This document shows, one piece after another, positions 1 through 8,812 of a stretch of DNA of 64,000 nt; within the stretch, counting starts at the first letter, position 1; each line of letters begins with the position of its first letter. Where the stretch lies: positions 10,017-74,016 of the forward strand of contig CAUWFE010000005.1 in NCBI GenBank assembly GCA_963558185.1. The letters are read 5' to 3'. Below the pieces are notes generated by a model, which was not told the DNA's origin, made no database searches, and saw nothing but the letters and a program-made list of their open reading frames with translations. The stretch is from UMGS1663 sp963558185 (lineage in GTDB: Bacteria; Bacillota; Clostridia; TANB77; CAG-508). Both the position numbers and the translations under genes were made by a program.

Positions 1-1
1 T

Positions 2-586
2 AGAAATAAAATAGAAAGTCAACTACAAGATAGATATATGATATGGTCTGCTGGCTATGGAGCAAATGATGGTAATGCTCATGAAGAAGCAAAATATAAT
101 CATAGTAATGTACGAATGTGGCAATATACATCTAATGGTAGAATAGAAGGGATAGGAAGATGTGACATAAACTACTTCTATGATGAAATACCAAGTAATT
201 TACCAGATTTACAATATCAAGTGCACTTGCAAGATTTAGGCTGGCAAAAAGTACAAAATGCAGGAGAAGGAGCAGGAACAGAAGGACAGAATAGAAGATT
301 AGAAGCTGTTAAATTTTTTGCAAATAATGGTTTAACAATTAAATATAGAGCTCATGTAGGAGAAGTTGGATGGCAAGACTGGAAAAATACAGGAGAAATA
401 GCAGGGACAACAGGAGAAAGTAAAAGAATTGAAGCATTAGAAATAAAATGTAATAAATTATTAGAAGTACAAGAGCACATTCAAGACGTGGGCTGGATGC
501 CTAAAACTATAGCAAAAGAATTTACTATAGGAACAGTTGGAAAATCATTAAGAATGGAAGCTTTTAGAATGAATGTAATAGAATAA
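2..586 (+). CDS. GH25-type lysozyme with three C-terminal ChW repeats (5' end outside the window)
   Basis: The frame is open from base 2, so the gene is cut by the window edge. The first visible residues, ending in MWQYTSNGRIEGIGRCDINY, match the C-terminal strand of glycosyl hydrolase family 25 muramidases. Three ChW (clostridial hydrophobic with conserved Trp) repeats follow, each with a GW core: LQDLGWQK, VGEVGWQD and IQDVGWMP. The GH25 catalytic acids would lie upstream and cannot be seen. Such proteins are secreted and cut or bind peptidoglycan; ChW repeats are thought to bind the cell surface. It could be an autolysin or a prophage-type lysin. A strong terminator follows immediately. 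Confidence 0.82.
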   Translation, partial: RNKIESQLQDRYMIWSAGYGANDGNAHEEAKYNHSNVRMWQYTSNGRIEGIGRCDINYFYDEIPSNLPDLQYQVHLQDLGWQKVQNAGEGAGTEGQNRRLEAVKFFANNGLTIKYRAHVGEVGWQDWKNTGEIAGTTGESKRIEALEIKCNKLLEVQEHIQDVGWMPKTIAKEFTIGTVGKSLRMEAFRMNVIE

Positions 587-593
587 AATGAAT

Positions 594-647
594 AAATGGT
601 AATAGGCACTACTCAATATAAATAATATTCTCCTATTACCATTTTTA
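594..647 (+). terminator. Terminator after the lysozyme; copy 1 of a repeated terminator
   Basis: Inverted repeat AAATGGTAATAGG (594-606) / CCTATTACCATTT (632-644) followed by T-rich sequence. A closely similar hairpin with related loop and flanks lies near 47,745-47,800. Confidence 0.8.
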
Positions 648-676
648 ATATTTTCTAAATATAGATATAAATAAAT

Positions 677-820
677 GCTACTAGATAATGCTTTCTGTAG
701 ATTAATGCAAGGAATGCCTTGAAATATGAGATTCTTAGGTTTATTACAAAATTTAAGAAATTCTAATTTATTTTATGGCACCATTCCACTAAAAGCGAAC
801 TCTTTCCATAAAATTTTAAG
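677..820. repeat. Interspersed noncoding element, copy A (left end intact, right part lost)
   Basis: It begins with TACTAGATAATG (679-690), the left terminal repeat of the full-length copy at 11,350-11,601. It continues with the shared AAGGAATGCC, TTTAAGAAATTCTAATTTAT and TATGGCACC...CCATAAAAT blocks, then diverges at about 815-820 just before the BRO-N gene. No coding capacity is visible. Confidence 0.8.
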
Positions 821-829
821 AATGTTTTT

Positions 830-856
830 AAAAATTTTTTTCATGTCTTTATCCTG
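830..856 (+). repeat. 27-bp direct repeat, left copy (flanks the BRO-N segment)
   Basis: Five A, seven T, then CATGTCTTTATCCTG. The same 27 bp recur at 2064-2090. The two copies bracket a roughly 1.2-kb segment holding the BRO-N gene and a TnpV fragment. Confidence 0.7.
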
Positions 857-941
857 AAAATAAACAAATTTTTGTTGAAAAATATGAATAAAATTGATAC
901 AATTGGGCATAATAAAAATTTTATAAAGGATTGATGAAATA

Positions 942-1829
942 TTGAAAAATGATAAATTAGATACAATTTCAAATCTTTTTGAAGATAGTGAAATAAGAAG
1001 TATTTGGGATAGTGAGAAGGAAGAATATTATTTTAGTGTAGTTGATGTGATTGGTGCATTAACAAATAGTAATATTCCAAGAAACTATTGGAGTGACTTA
1101 AAAAGAAAACTTAAACAAGAAGGAAGTCAGTTGCACGAAAATATCGTGCAACTGAAAATGAAATCTCAAAAAGATGGAAAGAATTATTTAACAGATACAT
1201 TAGATACAAAAGGAATACTAAGATTAATTGAATCAATACCAAGTCAAAAAGCAGAACCATTCAAACTTTGGCTTGCACAAATGGGAAATGACAGAATAGA
1301 CGAAGTATTTGATCCAGAACTTGCTATTAATCGTGCTGTTGATTATTATAGAAGCCGTGGATATGATGACAATTGGATTAAAGCAAGAATGACAGGAGTT
1401 GTAGATAGACGTAAATTAACTGATGTATGGAAAGAAAATGGAATAACAAAAAATATTGAATATGCTGTTTTAACAAATGAAATATATCAGGCTTGGTCTG
1501 GAATGAAAGCATCAGAATATAAAGAGTTTAAAGGTATTAGAAAAGAATCATTAAGAGATAATATGACAGATATTGAAGTTGCTTTAACTGATTTGGGAGA
1601 AATCGCTACAAGAGAGCTAGCTAAAAAGCATAGACCTTATGGTTTAGAACAAAACAAAGAAATTGCAAAACGTGGTGGAAAAATAGCTAAAAATACTCGT
1701 GATAACTTGGAAGAAGAACTAGGAGAAAGTGTTATAACTAGAAAGAATGCATTGAATTATAAATACATAGATTCTAACAATATAGATAAGAAGCAATTAC
1801 CAAAAGGAAAAAGTGATGAAAGCAAGTAA
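942..1829 (+). CDS. BRO-N domain protein (phage antirepressor / DinD-like)
   Basis: A 295-residue protein starting at TTG (942), with an AAGGA Shine-Dalgarno 11 nt upstream. Residues about 10-115 look like the Bro-N fold (IRSIWDSEKEEYYFSVVDVI, then DTKGILRLIESIPSQKAEPF), found in phage antirepressors and baculovirus BRO proteins and usually DNA-binding. The C-terminal part (LTDLGEIATRELAKKH and surroundings) resembles the DinD/stand-alone Bro-N family. The gene stands alone, between repeat fragments and a TnpV remnant, suggesting arrival with a mobile element. Its target is unknown. A perfect 11-bp inverted repeat lies inside the gene (1128-1154). Confidence 0.75.
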   Translation: MKNDKLDTISNLFEDSEIRSIWDSEKEEYYFSVVDVIGALTNSNIPRNYWSDLKRKLKQEGSQLHENIVQLKMKSQKDGKNYLTDTLDTKGILRLIESIPSQKAEPFKLWLAQMGNDRIDEVFDPELAINRAVDYYRSRGYDDNWIKARMTGVVDRRKLTDVWKENGITKNIEYAVLTNEIYQAWSGMKASEYKEFKGIRKESLRDNMTDIEVALTDLGEIATRELAKKHRPYGLEQNKEIAKRGGKIAKNTRDNLEEELGESVITRKNALNYKYIDSNNIDKKQLPKGKSDESK

Positions 1830-1835
1830 AATTAT

Positions 1836-1913
1836 TTATTTATAATTTTCTTTTTCTAAATATAAGTCGGGAACGAAAAAATCTCCTTCTTTATGATAAG
1901 TTATCTCTAACAT
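1836..1913 (-). pseudogene. Truncated TnpV-like N-terminal fragment (25 codons)
   Basis: The minus strand has GGAGG, then ATG at 1913 and 25 codons beginning MLEITYHKEGDFFVPDLYL before a stop. From memory this matches the N-terminus of the transposon-encoded TnpV family, whose members are over 100 residues long. Only the first part survives here. It reads as a remnant of a mobile element beside the BRO-N gene. Confidence 0.5.
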
Positions 1914-1974
1914 AATTAAAACCTCCAAAAATTGATTTTCAATACAAATAATCTTTTACAAAATTTTAGGCAAA

Positions 1975-2010
1975 AGAAAAAATGCTTATATTTCAATGCT
2001 TACAGCGTGA
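1975..2010. repeat. Possible right-end remnant of the interspersed element
   Basis: GCTTATATTTCAATGC resembles the GCTTATATTTCAAGGC segment near the right end of the full-length element at 11,350-11,601. With copy A at 677-820 it suggests one element split by the BRO-N segment. The match is short. Confidence 0.35.
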
Positions 2011-2063
2011 TTTTGATGTTAAAAAATTTTGTAACCATTGATAATTCTTTGATACAAAGCACA

Positions 2064-2090
2064 AAAAATTTTTTTCATGTCTTTATCCTG
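2064..2090 (+). repeat. 27-bp direct repeat, right copy
   Basis: Identical over 27 bp to 830-856, on the far side of the BRO-N/TnpV segment. Confidence 0.7.
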
Positions 2091-2121
2091 TGTAAATTCC
2101 CTATGTAAATTCAAAACACTA

Positions 2122-2150
2122 TTTACATTTTATACAAAAAATGGTATAAA
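2122..2150 (+). promoter_or_regulatory. Sigma-70-type promoter for hslO
   Basis: TTTACA (2122-2127) and TATAAA (2145-2150) with a 17-bp spacer, about 100 bp upstream of the hslO start. Confidence 0.6.
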
Positions 2151-2252
2151 TAATAAGATAGATTAAAATTAAGAGATGTAAAATTAAAAACTTGTGTACT
2201 TTCATTGAAATATGGAGCATAAGTGAAGGTTAAGAAAGGGAGATTATAAGTA

Positions 2253-3128
2253 ATGGATAAAATACAAAAATTTTTAGCATATAACGGAAAAATAAATATT
2301 ACTTGTGTAAATACAACAAACTTAGTAGAAGAAGCAAGAAAAGTACATAACTTAAGTCCAGTTGCAACAGCTGCTTTAGGTAGAACACTAACAATGGGGG
2401 CAATATTAGGAGCTACTTTAAAAGAAAAAGATGAAACAATAACAATTCAAATAAAAGGAAATGGCCCAATAGGTGGAATTACAGTAGTAGCAAATCAAAA
2501 TTTAAACATAAAAGGATATGTATCAAATCCATATGTAGATGTTCCACTACGTGATGATGGAAAATTAAATGTTGGCCAAGCAGTTGGCAATAATGGATTT
2601 TTATATGTAATAAAAGATATAGGGCTAAAAGAACCATATGTAGGAATGTCAAAGTTAGTAACAGGAGAAATAGCAGAAGATTTTGCACAGTATTTTTATA
2701 CATCAGAACAAGATAGTGCAGCTGTAGCTTTAGGAGTATTAGTAGATAAAAATGGAGTACGAGCTAGTGGGGGATATGTAATTAAAGCTATGCCAGATGC
2801 TACAGAAGATGAACTATTTATATTAGAGCAAAGAATTAAAGAAGCAAAACCAATTAGTAAAATGCTAGATGAAAAATATTCATTAGAAGAAATTGCAAAA
2901 GATATTACAGGAGATGAAAATTTAGTTACATTAGAAACAAATTTAGAACCTACATATAAATGTAATTGTAGTAAAGAAAAAATGGAAAGAGCATTGTACT
3001 CAATAGGAAAAGCTGAATTAGAAGATATAATAAAAAATGATAAAAAAGCGGAACTTGTATGTCATTTTTGCAATAAAAAATATCAATTTTCAGAAGAAGA
3101 ATTAAAAAATATTTTACAAAAACAATAA
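2253..3128 (+). CDS. hslO: Hsp33 redox-regulated chaperone
   Basis: A 291-residue protein of normal Hsp33 length. The N-terminal region (DKIQKFLAYNGKINITCVNT, then LSPVATAALGRTL) is the core domain. The C-terminal zinc switch carries the four cysteines as CNC near residue 238 and CHFC near residue 272. Hsp33 is a cytoplasmic holdase activated by oxidation. An AAAGGGA Shine-Dalgarno precedes the ATG. It is the first gene of a tightly spaced run with pth (14 nt) and rng (14 nt), probably transcribed from the promoter at 2122. Confidence 0.93.
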   Translation: MDKIQKFLAYNGKINITCVNTTNLVEEARKVHNLSPVATAALGRTLTMGAILGATLKEKDETITIQIKGNGPIGGITVVANQNLNIKGYVSNPYVDVPLRDDGKLNVGQAVGNNGFLYVIKDIGLKEPYVGMSKLVTGEIAEDFAQYFYTSEQDSAAVALGVLVDKNGVRASGGYVIKAMPDATEDELFILEQRIKEAKPISKMLDEKYSLEEIAKDITGDENLVTLETNLEPTYKCNCSKEKMERALYSIGKAELEDIIKNDKKAELVCHFCNKKYQFSEEELKNILQKQ

Positions 3129-3142
3129 TGGAGTGAAAAAAT

Positions 3143-3700
3143 ATGTATTTAATAATAGGTTTAGGAAATCCAGGAATAGAGTATGAAAAAACAAGGCATA
3201 ATATGGGATTTCAAACAATTGATATAATATCAAAAAAATATAACATAAATTTAACAAGACAAAAGTTTGAAGGAATTTACGGAGAAGGGTTTGTTGAAAA
3301 AGAAAAAGTTATGCTATTAAAACCACAAACATACATGAACTTAAGTGGAAAATGTATTTCACAATTTGTACAATTTTACAAGATTCCTTGGGAAAATATT
3401 TTAATAATTTATGATGATATGGATATTTTACCAGGAACAATAAAAATTAGAAAACAAGGTGGGCCAGGTTCTCATAATGGAATGAAATCAGTTGTACAAG
3501 AGTTAAATTGTAAAGAATTTCCACGTATACGAATAGGTATAGGAAAACCAGAAAATAAAGAAGAAATGGTATCTTATGTTATAGGCAAAGTTGAAAAAGA
3601 AGAATGGAATGTATTAGAAAAGGGAATAGAAACGGCAGCAAAGGCTATAAATGACTATTTAATAAATGGAATTGATTATACTATGAATACATATAATTAG
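3143..3700 (+). CDS. pth: Peptidyl-tRNA hydrolase
   Basis: A 185-residue protein with the family signature LIIGLGNPGIEYEKTRHNMG, including the catalytic His of TRHNMG, and the later GGPGSHNGMKS motif that contacts substrate. It recycles peptidyl-tRNA released by drop-off, in the cytoplasm. The start has a GGAGTG ribosome site. It sits between hslO and rng in an apparent three-gene operon. Confidence 0.95.
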   Translation: MYLIIGLGNPGIEYEKTRHNMGFQTIDIISKKYNINLTRQKFEGIYGEGFVEKEKVMLLKPQTYMNLSGKCISQFVQFYKIPWENILIIYDDMDILPGTIKIRKQGGPGSHNGMKSVVQELNCKEFPRIRIGIGKPENKEEMVSYVIGKVEKEEWNVLEKGIETAAKAINDYLINGIDYTMNTYN

Positions 3701-3714
3701 AAGAGGAGAAAAAA

Positions 3715-4923
3715 TTGCAAGAAATATTTATACATAAACAAGGAAAAGATAAAAAAATAATGCTAGTTCAAGATGGGCATTTAAGGGAATATTATGAAGA
3801 AAATGAAGAGAAAATACGATTAGAAGGAAATATCTATTTAGGTAAGGTAAAAGATGTATTGCCAGGTATGCAAGCTGCATTTGTTGATATAGGAGAGGAA
3901 AAAAATAGCTATATTCATATAAGTGACATATTACCTAAAATGAGTGAATCCACAGGAAATAAAGAAGAAGATTTTAGCAAATATCCAATTAAGGAATATA
4001 TAAAACAAAATGATAATATTTTAGTACAAGTTAGAAAAGATGAAAATAACCATAAAGGAGCAAGAATTACAACACATATTCACATTTCTGGTAAATTTGT
4101 AGTACTCATGACTGAATGTAAATTTATTACAGTATCTCAAAAAATAGAAAAAGAGGAAGAAAGAGAAAGATTAAAAGGAATATTAGAAAATATATTAGCA
4201 AATGAACCAACAAAATATGGTTTTATAATTAGAACAGCAGCTTTAGGAAAAGATGAAGAATTAATAAAAAAAGATGTAGAACAACTAATCAAAAAATGGA
4301 ATAAAATAAAAGAACAAGCTTCAAAACTACAAAAACAAGAAGCTCCAATTGCAATATTGAAAAAGAATTCTATTGTAGAAAAAATAATAATAGATTTAGC
4401 AGAAAAAGATTTAAATAAAATTTGGGTGAATGATAAAAATTTAAAAATATCAATAGAAAATATAATTAAAGAGCAAGAAATACAAAAAAAAATATCTGTA
4501 GAATTGCAAGAAAACAATTTATTAAAAGTATATGACTTAGAAGAACAGATAGAAAAATCTAAAAATAGAAAAATTTGGTTAAAATGTGGTGGCTTTATAA
4601 CTATTGATAAAACAGAAGCATTAACTGCAATAGATGTTAATTCAGGTAAATACACTGGAAGTAAAGCAAATAAAGAATTAGAAAAAACAGTTCTTAAAGT
4701 AAATGAAGAAGCAACTGTTGAAATAGCAAAACAACTTAGATTAAAAGATATAGGAGGAATAATAATAATTGACTATATCGATATGCAAGAAAAAGAACAT
4801 AAAGAAAGAATTATAAAATTATTACAAGAAAACTTAAAAAAAGATAGAGCTAAAACTCAAATAATGGAATTTACACAATTAAATCTATTAGAAATGACAC
4901 GAAAGCAAATGTTTATGAATTAA
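3715..4923 (+). CDS. rng: Ribonuclease E/G family protein, C-terminally short
   Basis: A 402-residue protein starting at TTG (3715) after AGAGGAG. The N-terminal part holds an S1-like RNA-binding segment (LGKVKDVLPGMQAAFVDIGE). The catalytic magnesium-binding acids are visible: D307 in AIDVNSG and D353/D356 in IIDYIDM. The protein stops right after LLEMTRKQMFMN, where most family members continue into the Cys-containing Zn-link (CPxC) that joins subunits. That motif is absent. It should act in RNA decay or rRNA processing, but its assembly may differ. It is last in the hslO-pth-rng run. Confidence 0.88.
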   Translation: MQEIFIHKQGKDKKIMLVQDGHLREYYEENEEKIRLEGNIYLGKVKDVLPGMQAAFVDIGEEKNSYIHISDILPKMSESTGNKEEDFSKYPIKEYIKQNDNILVQVRKDENNHKGARITTHIHISGKFVVLMTECKFITVSQKIEKEEERERLKGILENILANEPTKYGFIIRTAALGKDEELIKKDVEQLIKKWNKIKEQASKLQKQEAPIAILKKNSIVEKIIIDLAEKDLNKIWVNDKNLKISIENIIKEQEIQKKISVELQENNLLKVYDLEEQIEKSKNRKIWLKCGGFITIDKTEALTAIDVNSGKYTGSKANKELEKTVLKVNEEATVEIAKQLRLKDIGGIIIIDYIDMQEKEHKERIIKLLQENLKKDRAKTQIMEFTQLNLLEMTRKQMFMN

Positions 4924-4990
4924 AAAAATCTACATATATTAATATTGATTAAATTTCGATTGTGATAGAAGTACTTGTAATATTTTCTTT

Positions 4991-5043
4991 ATCTAAAAGG
5001 AATGAGGAAGCGGAAAATTCCGAGAGGCTCATTCCTTTTAGAT
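4991..5043. terminator. Large hairpin between convergent genes
   Basis: Stem ATCTAAAAGGAATGAG (4991-5006) / CTCATTCCTTTTAGAT (5028-5043) enclosing a smaller CGGAA/TTCCG hairpin (5011-5022). It lies between rng (+) and the acyl-CoA synthetase (-), fitting a bidirectional terminator, though neither side has a strong T-tract. Confidence 0.5.
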
Positions 5044-5142
5044 TTAGAAACTTTAATGCACATATTGAACCAAAGAAATTTATGAAATGTTAATATATAT
5101 ACATTTGTATTAACTATGTATAAACAGTGAATTGTAAAATGT

Positions 5143-6885
5143 TTAATATCCCATATTTTTTAATTCTACATTTCTTTTAATTTTTTGAGTTGTAGTTTTT
5201 ATTAATGGTTCTGCCGTTACTATAATTTCTCGAATATATTTATATGCTGGCATTGATTTATTTATATTATTTCTAATATCTTGCCAAATAATGTCATGAT
5301 AATCATTAACATTTTTATCTGGATATAGTTCTTTCATAATATCTAAATTATAAACTATTTTACAACTTAATCGCAAATCATCATCTTTTGGGTCTGGTTT
5401 TCCAAAAACCATAGATTCAGCAACATAAGGCAATTTATTAACTAACATTTCTAATTCTTCTGGATAGATATTTTTTCCATTTTTCAAAACAATAACATCT
5501 TTCTTTCTACCAGTTATAAATAAGAAACCATCTTTATCAAAATAACCTAAATCACCAGTATAAAACCATTCGTCTTTAATAACTTCGCAAGTAGCTTCTT
5601 TATTACCATAGTAGCCTAACATTACTGTTGGAGCTTTTGCTTTTATTTCACCAATACCATCTTCATTAGGAGAATCTATAGTAATTTCAATTCCAGGTAA
5701 AGGGAAGCCCACAGAACCTAACTTTTTATATTTATCATTTTCACCAGCAAGAACAGGGGAAGTTTCTGTTAAGCCATATCCTTGTAATAAATTAATACCT
5801 AAATCTAAAAATCCTTGTATAGCATCTTTACTCATAGGTGCTCCACCAGCAATAAGCAAACGTAAATCAGGATCTAAATTATCTAAAATTTGTTTAAATA
5901 TTTTTTTTCTAACATCAATGCCTAATTTTAATAAAGCATGAGAAATATGATTCATATTTTTTACTAACTTTGTTTTTCCTTGTTTTGCAATTGTTTTATT
6001 AATTTGCTTGTACATAATTTCTAACATTAAAGGAACGCAAACAAACCCAGTAATTTTATATTCTTTTAAATTTTGAGCAACATGTCTAATACCATCACAA
6101 AATGCTATTGTAATACCGCAAGATGTACCATATAAAAAAGTACAAGTAGATTCAAATGTATGATGTAATGGTAAGAAAGATAAAAATGTATCTTCTTTTG
6201 TTATTTTTGCCATTTGACTTAAGGAGTTTATATCAGCACATATATTTGCTTGTGAAAGACTAACAGCTTTAGATAAAGAAGTAGTACCAGAAGTAAATAG
6301 CATAATAGACATTTTATTGTTATCAATTACGATATTTTGATAATTATTATTTTGCTGTAAAAGAGTATTTCCTTTTTTTACAGCATCTGAATAGTAAATA
6401 ATATCTAAATCAGAAAATTTGATATTATCCATACATATAAAATATTTTAAATTACTATTGTTATTTTTATATAATTCTGAAAATGTAGATAAATAATCTT
6501 TATCAAATATTACTGCATCAGCTTCACTTCTGATAATAGAGTTTATAATTTCATTTTTGGGTAAAGATTTATCTAATGGAACAACAACTATATTAGAAGT
6601 GGTAACGGCTAAATAACTCACACACCATTCATAACGATTTGGACCAATAATAGCAACTCTTTTATTCTGTAATTTTAAATTTAGTAAAAAACTTCCTAAA
6701 CTTTCAATATCATGAGCAAATTCAGTATATGTTTTTTCAGTATATTTTTTTACATCTGCATTTAATTTATATTTAAATGCAACTTTATCAGCATAAACAT
6801 TTTTATATATATTTACAAGTTCACGGAAATTAGCTAAATTACTACCTTCATATAATTTTCTTCTTGAATCAATTTTAGTATCCAA
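5143..6885 (-). CDS. AMP-forming acyl-CoA synthetase (long-chain type), paralogue 1
   Basis: A 580-residue ANL-superfamily adenylating enzyme. The P-loop is MLFTSGTTSLSKAVS, the A5 motif is GYGLTETSPV, and the A7/A8 region reads WFYTGDLGYFDKDGFLFITG followed by RKKDVIVLKNGKNIYPEE. The A10 lysine region is PLIKTTTQKIKRN. It should activate a fatty or other carboxylic acid to its CoA thioester at or near the membrane. The start is TTG at 6885, with GGAGG upstream. It is a tandem paralogue of the next gene (79-bp gap, same strand). The P-loop has S-L-S where G-x-P/S is usual. The substrate cannot be told from sequence. Confidence 0.85.
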   Translation of the reverse strand: MDTKIDSRRKLYEGSNLANFRELVNIYKNVYADKVAFKYKLNADVKKYTEKTYTEFAHDIESLGSFLLNLKLQNKRVAIIGPNRYEWCVSYLAVTTSNIVVVPLDKSLPKNEIINSIIRSEADAVIFDKDYLSTFSELYKNNNSNLKYFICMDNIKFSDLDIIYYSDAVKKGNTLLQQNNNYQNIVIDNNKMSIMLFTSGTTSLSKAVSLSQANICADINSLSQMAKITKEDTFLSFLPLHHTFESTCTFLYGTSCGITIAFCDGIRHVAQNLKEYKITGFVCVPLMLEIMYKQINKTIAKQGKTKLVKNMNHISHALLKLGIDVRKKIFKQILDNLDPDLRLLIAGGAPMSKDAIQGFLDLGINLLQGYGLTETSPVLAGENDKYKKLGSVGFPLPGIEITIDSPNEDGIGEIKAKAPTVMLGYYGNKEATCEVIKDEWFYTGDLGYFDKDGFLFITGRKKDVIVLKNGKNIYPEELEMLVNKLPYVAESMVFGKPDPKDDDLRLSCKIVYNLDIMKELYPDKNVNDYHDIIWQDIRNNINKSMPAYKYIREIIVTAEPLIKTTTQKIKRNVELKNMGY

Positions 6886-6929
6886 AATAATACCTCCTAG
6901 GATTTATTTTGGATACTATTCTATAATAA

Positions 6930-6958
6930 AAAAATATATATTTCAATGCATTCGACTA
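6930..6958. repeat. Short fragment resembling the interspersed element's right end
   Basis: TATATTTCAATGCATTC between the two synthetase genes resembles TATATTTCAAGGCATTC of the full-length copies. Only a short match, so low confidence. Confidence 0.3.
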
Positions 6959-6964
6959 CTTAGT

Positions 6965-8686
6965 TTAAAACTTGACAATTTTCATTTCTTCAAATCTTTT
7001 TGTTTTTTGAGTAGTAGTTTTTATTAAAGGTGTAGTAGAAATTTCAATATTTTTAATGTTTTTATAAGTTGGAGTTTTTTCATTTACTTTTTTAACTTCT
7101 TGTTTTAAAATATCAAAAATTTCTTCCTCTGATTTATTGGCTAATAATTCATTAGTAGAATATATCAATTTACAAGAAAGTTTTCCATCACGTGCAAGAT
7201 ATACAAAGCTATCGTCAATATATTCAGAATCATTTAATAATAGTTCTATTTCTTGTGGAAATATTTTTTTGCCATTGTTAAGAACAATCATATCTTTTAA
7301 TCTTCCAGTAACAAATAAATATCCATCATTATCTATATAACCTAAATCACCTGTATGAAAATAACCATCAATTAAAACTTCCTCTGTTTTTTGTGGTTCT
7401 TCATAATATCCAAGCATTACATTAGGACCTTTTACAGTAATTTCTCCAACACCATTTTCATCAGGATTTATAATTTTAACATCTTCATTAAATAGTGGTC
7501 TACCAACACTTCCTAATCTAGTATATTTATCACTTTCACATGCTATAACAGGTGAAGTTTCAGTTAAACCATAACCTTGTAACATAGATATACCAATACT
7601 ATTAAAGAATTTTGTTATTTTTGGGTCAGCAGAAGCTGCACCATATACAATAACTCTTAATTTACCACCTAACTGCTCTAAAATAGATTTAAATAATTTT
7701 CTTCTTACATCTATATGGCAAGCATATAAAACGTTAGAAATTCCCATTAATATTTTTACAGGTATGCTTAAATGTTTTTGCTTAATTACTTTATTAATTT
7801 GTCTATACATTACTTCTAATACAGCAGGAACGCAAACTAATCCACTTATACCATATTCTACCATGTTTTTCTGAATATGACGTAAACCATCACAATAGCA
7901 AATATTAAATCCAGAAAAATAAGCAAATAAATATGTAGCCGTACATTCAAATGTATGATGAAGAGGTAGAAAAGATAAAACTTTGTCACCTTCTTTATAT
8001 TTTATTAATGTAGTCATTGTAGAGGCATTTGAGCATATGTTTTTTTGAGAAAGCATAACAGCTTTTGACATACCAGTGGTTCCAGAAGTAAACAATAAAA
8101 TAGACATTTTTTCTGGGTCAACTTTTATGTTATCATATGTAGTATCTCCAGATTCTAAAAGTTTATATCCATCAGATAATAATTTATTAAAGGACAATAT
8201 TTCATTATCATTTTCTTCTAAATCCATACAGATAAAATATTTTAGACTAGTAGAGTTATTTTTTGCTATATTTTTAAATATTTTTAAAAATGTACTATCA
8301 AAAATAATTGCTTCTGCTTTACTACGATTCAATAAATTAACAATTTCATTTTCTGGTAATAAATAATCTAAAGGTACAGCAATCATATTTCCAGTATTTA
8401 TAGCCATATAACTTACAGGCCATTGATATTTATTATGACTTATAATAGCTACTTTTTTACCTTCTAAACCTAAATGTAATAGTTGGCTTGAAAAGGCTTT
8501 TACATCTTGAGCATGTTTTGAATATGTAATATTAATATATTCTGGATTTTTTGCACTAGGATCCTTTTTATAAGTAAATGCAATCTTATCGTGAAATCTA
8601 TTAGTAGCACTACTAATTAAATCTCTAAAATTATCTACAAGGATTCCTTCATAAATTCTATTTGATTGTGGAACAAATTCTGACAT
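6965..8686 (-). CDS. AMP-forming acyl-CoA synthetase (long-chain type), paralogue 2
   Basis: A 573-residue protein from the ATG at 8686 (AAGGAG upstream; an in-frame GTG at 8695 is less likely). The adenylation motifs are complete: LLFTSGTTGMSKAVML, QGYGLTETSPVIA, YFHTGDLGYIDNDGYLFVTG and a C-terminal PLIKTTTQKTKR lysine motif. It is closely related to the gene directly downstream over its whole length, implying local duplication. The pair probably forms one transcript. Likely role: acyl-CoA formation for lipid metabolism or scavenging. The substrate is unknown. Confidence 0.85.
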   Translation of the reverse strand: MSEFVPQSNRIYEGILVDNFRDLISSATNRFHDKIAFTYKKDPSAKNPEYINITYSKHAQDVKAFSSQLLHLGLEGKKVAIISHNKYQWPVSYMAINTGNMIAVPLDYLLPENEIVNLLNRSKAEAIIFDSTFLKIFKNIAKNNSTSLKYFICMDLEENDNEILSFNKLLSDGYKLLESGDTTYDNIKVDPEKMSILLFTSGTTGMSKAVMLSQKNICSNASTMTTLIKYKEGDKVLSFLPLHHTFECTATYLFAYFSGFNICYCDGLRHIQKNMVEYGISGLVCVPAVLEVMYRQINKVIKQKHLSIPVKILMGISNVLYACHIDVRRKLFKSILEQLGGKLRVIVYGAASADPKITKFFNSIGISMLQGYGLTETSPVIACESDKYTRLGSVGRPLFNEDVKIINPDENGVGEITVKGPNVMLGYYEEPQKTEEVLIDGYFHTGDLGYIDNDGYLFVTGRLKDMIVLNNGKKIFPQEIELLLNDSEYIDDSFVYLARDGKLSCKLIYSTNELLANKSEEEIFDILKQEVKKVNEKTPTYKNIKNIEISTTPLIKTTTQKTKRFEEMKIVKF

Positions 8687-8812
8687 AAATTTCACTCCTT
8701 TAAAAAATACTATTGTATATTTTATACAAATTTGTAAAATAAATCAAGAGCAAATTGACGTAGAGCTAAAAAAAATATATAATAATGTCATAAAAAATAA
8801 GTGAGGTATAAA

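Noticed and set aside
4137..4655. Minus-strand ORF inside rng
   Set aside because: Antisense shadow with biased Phe/Ser/Ile composition.
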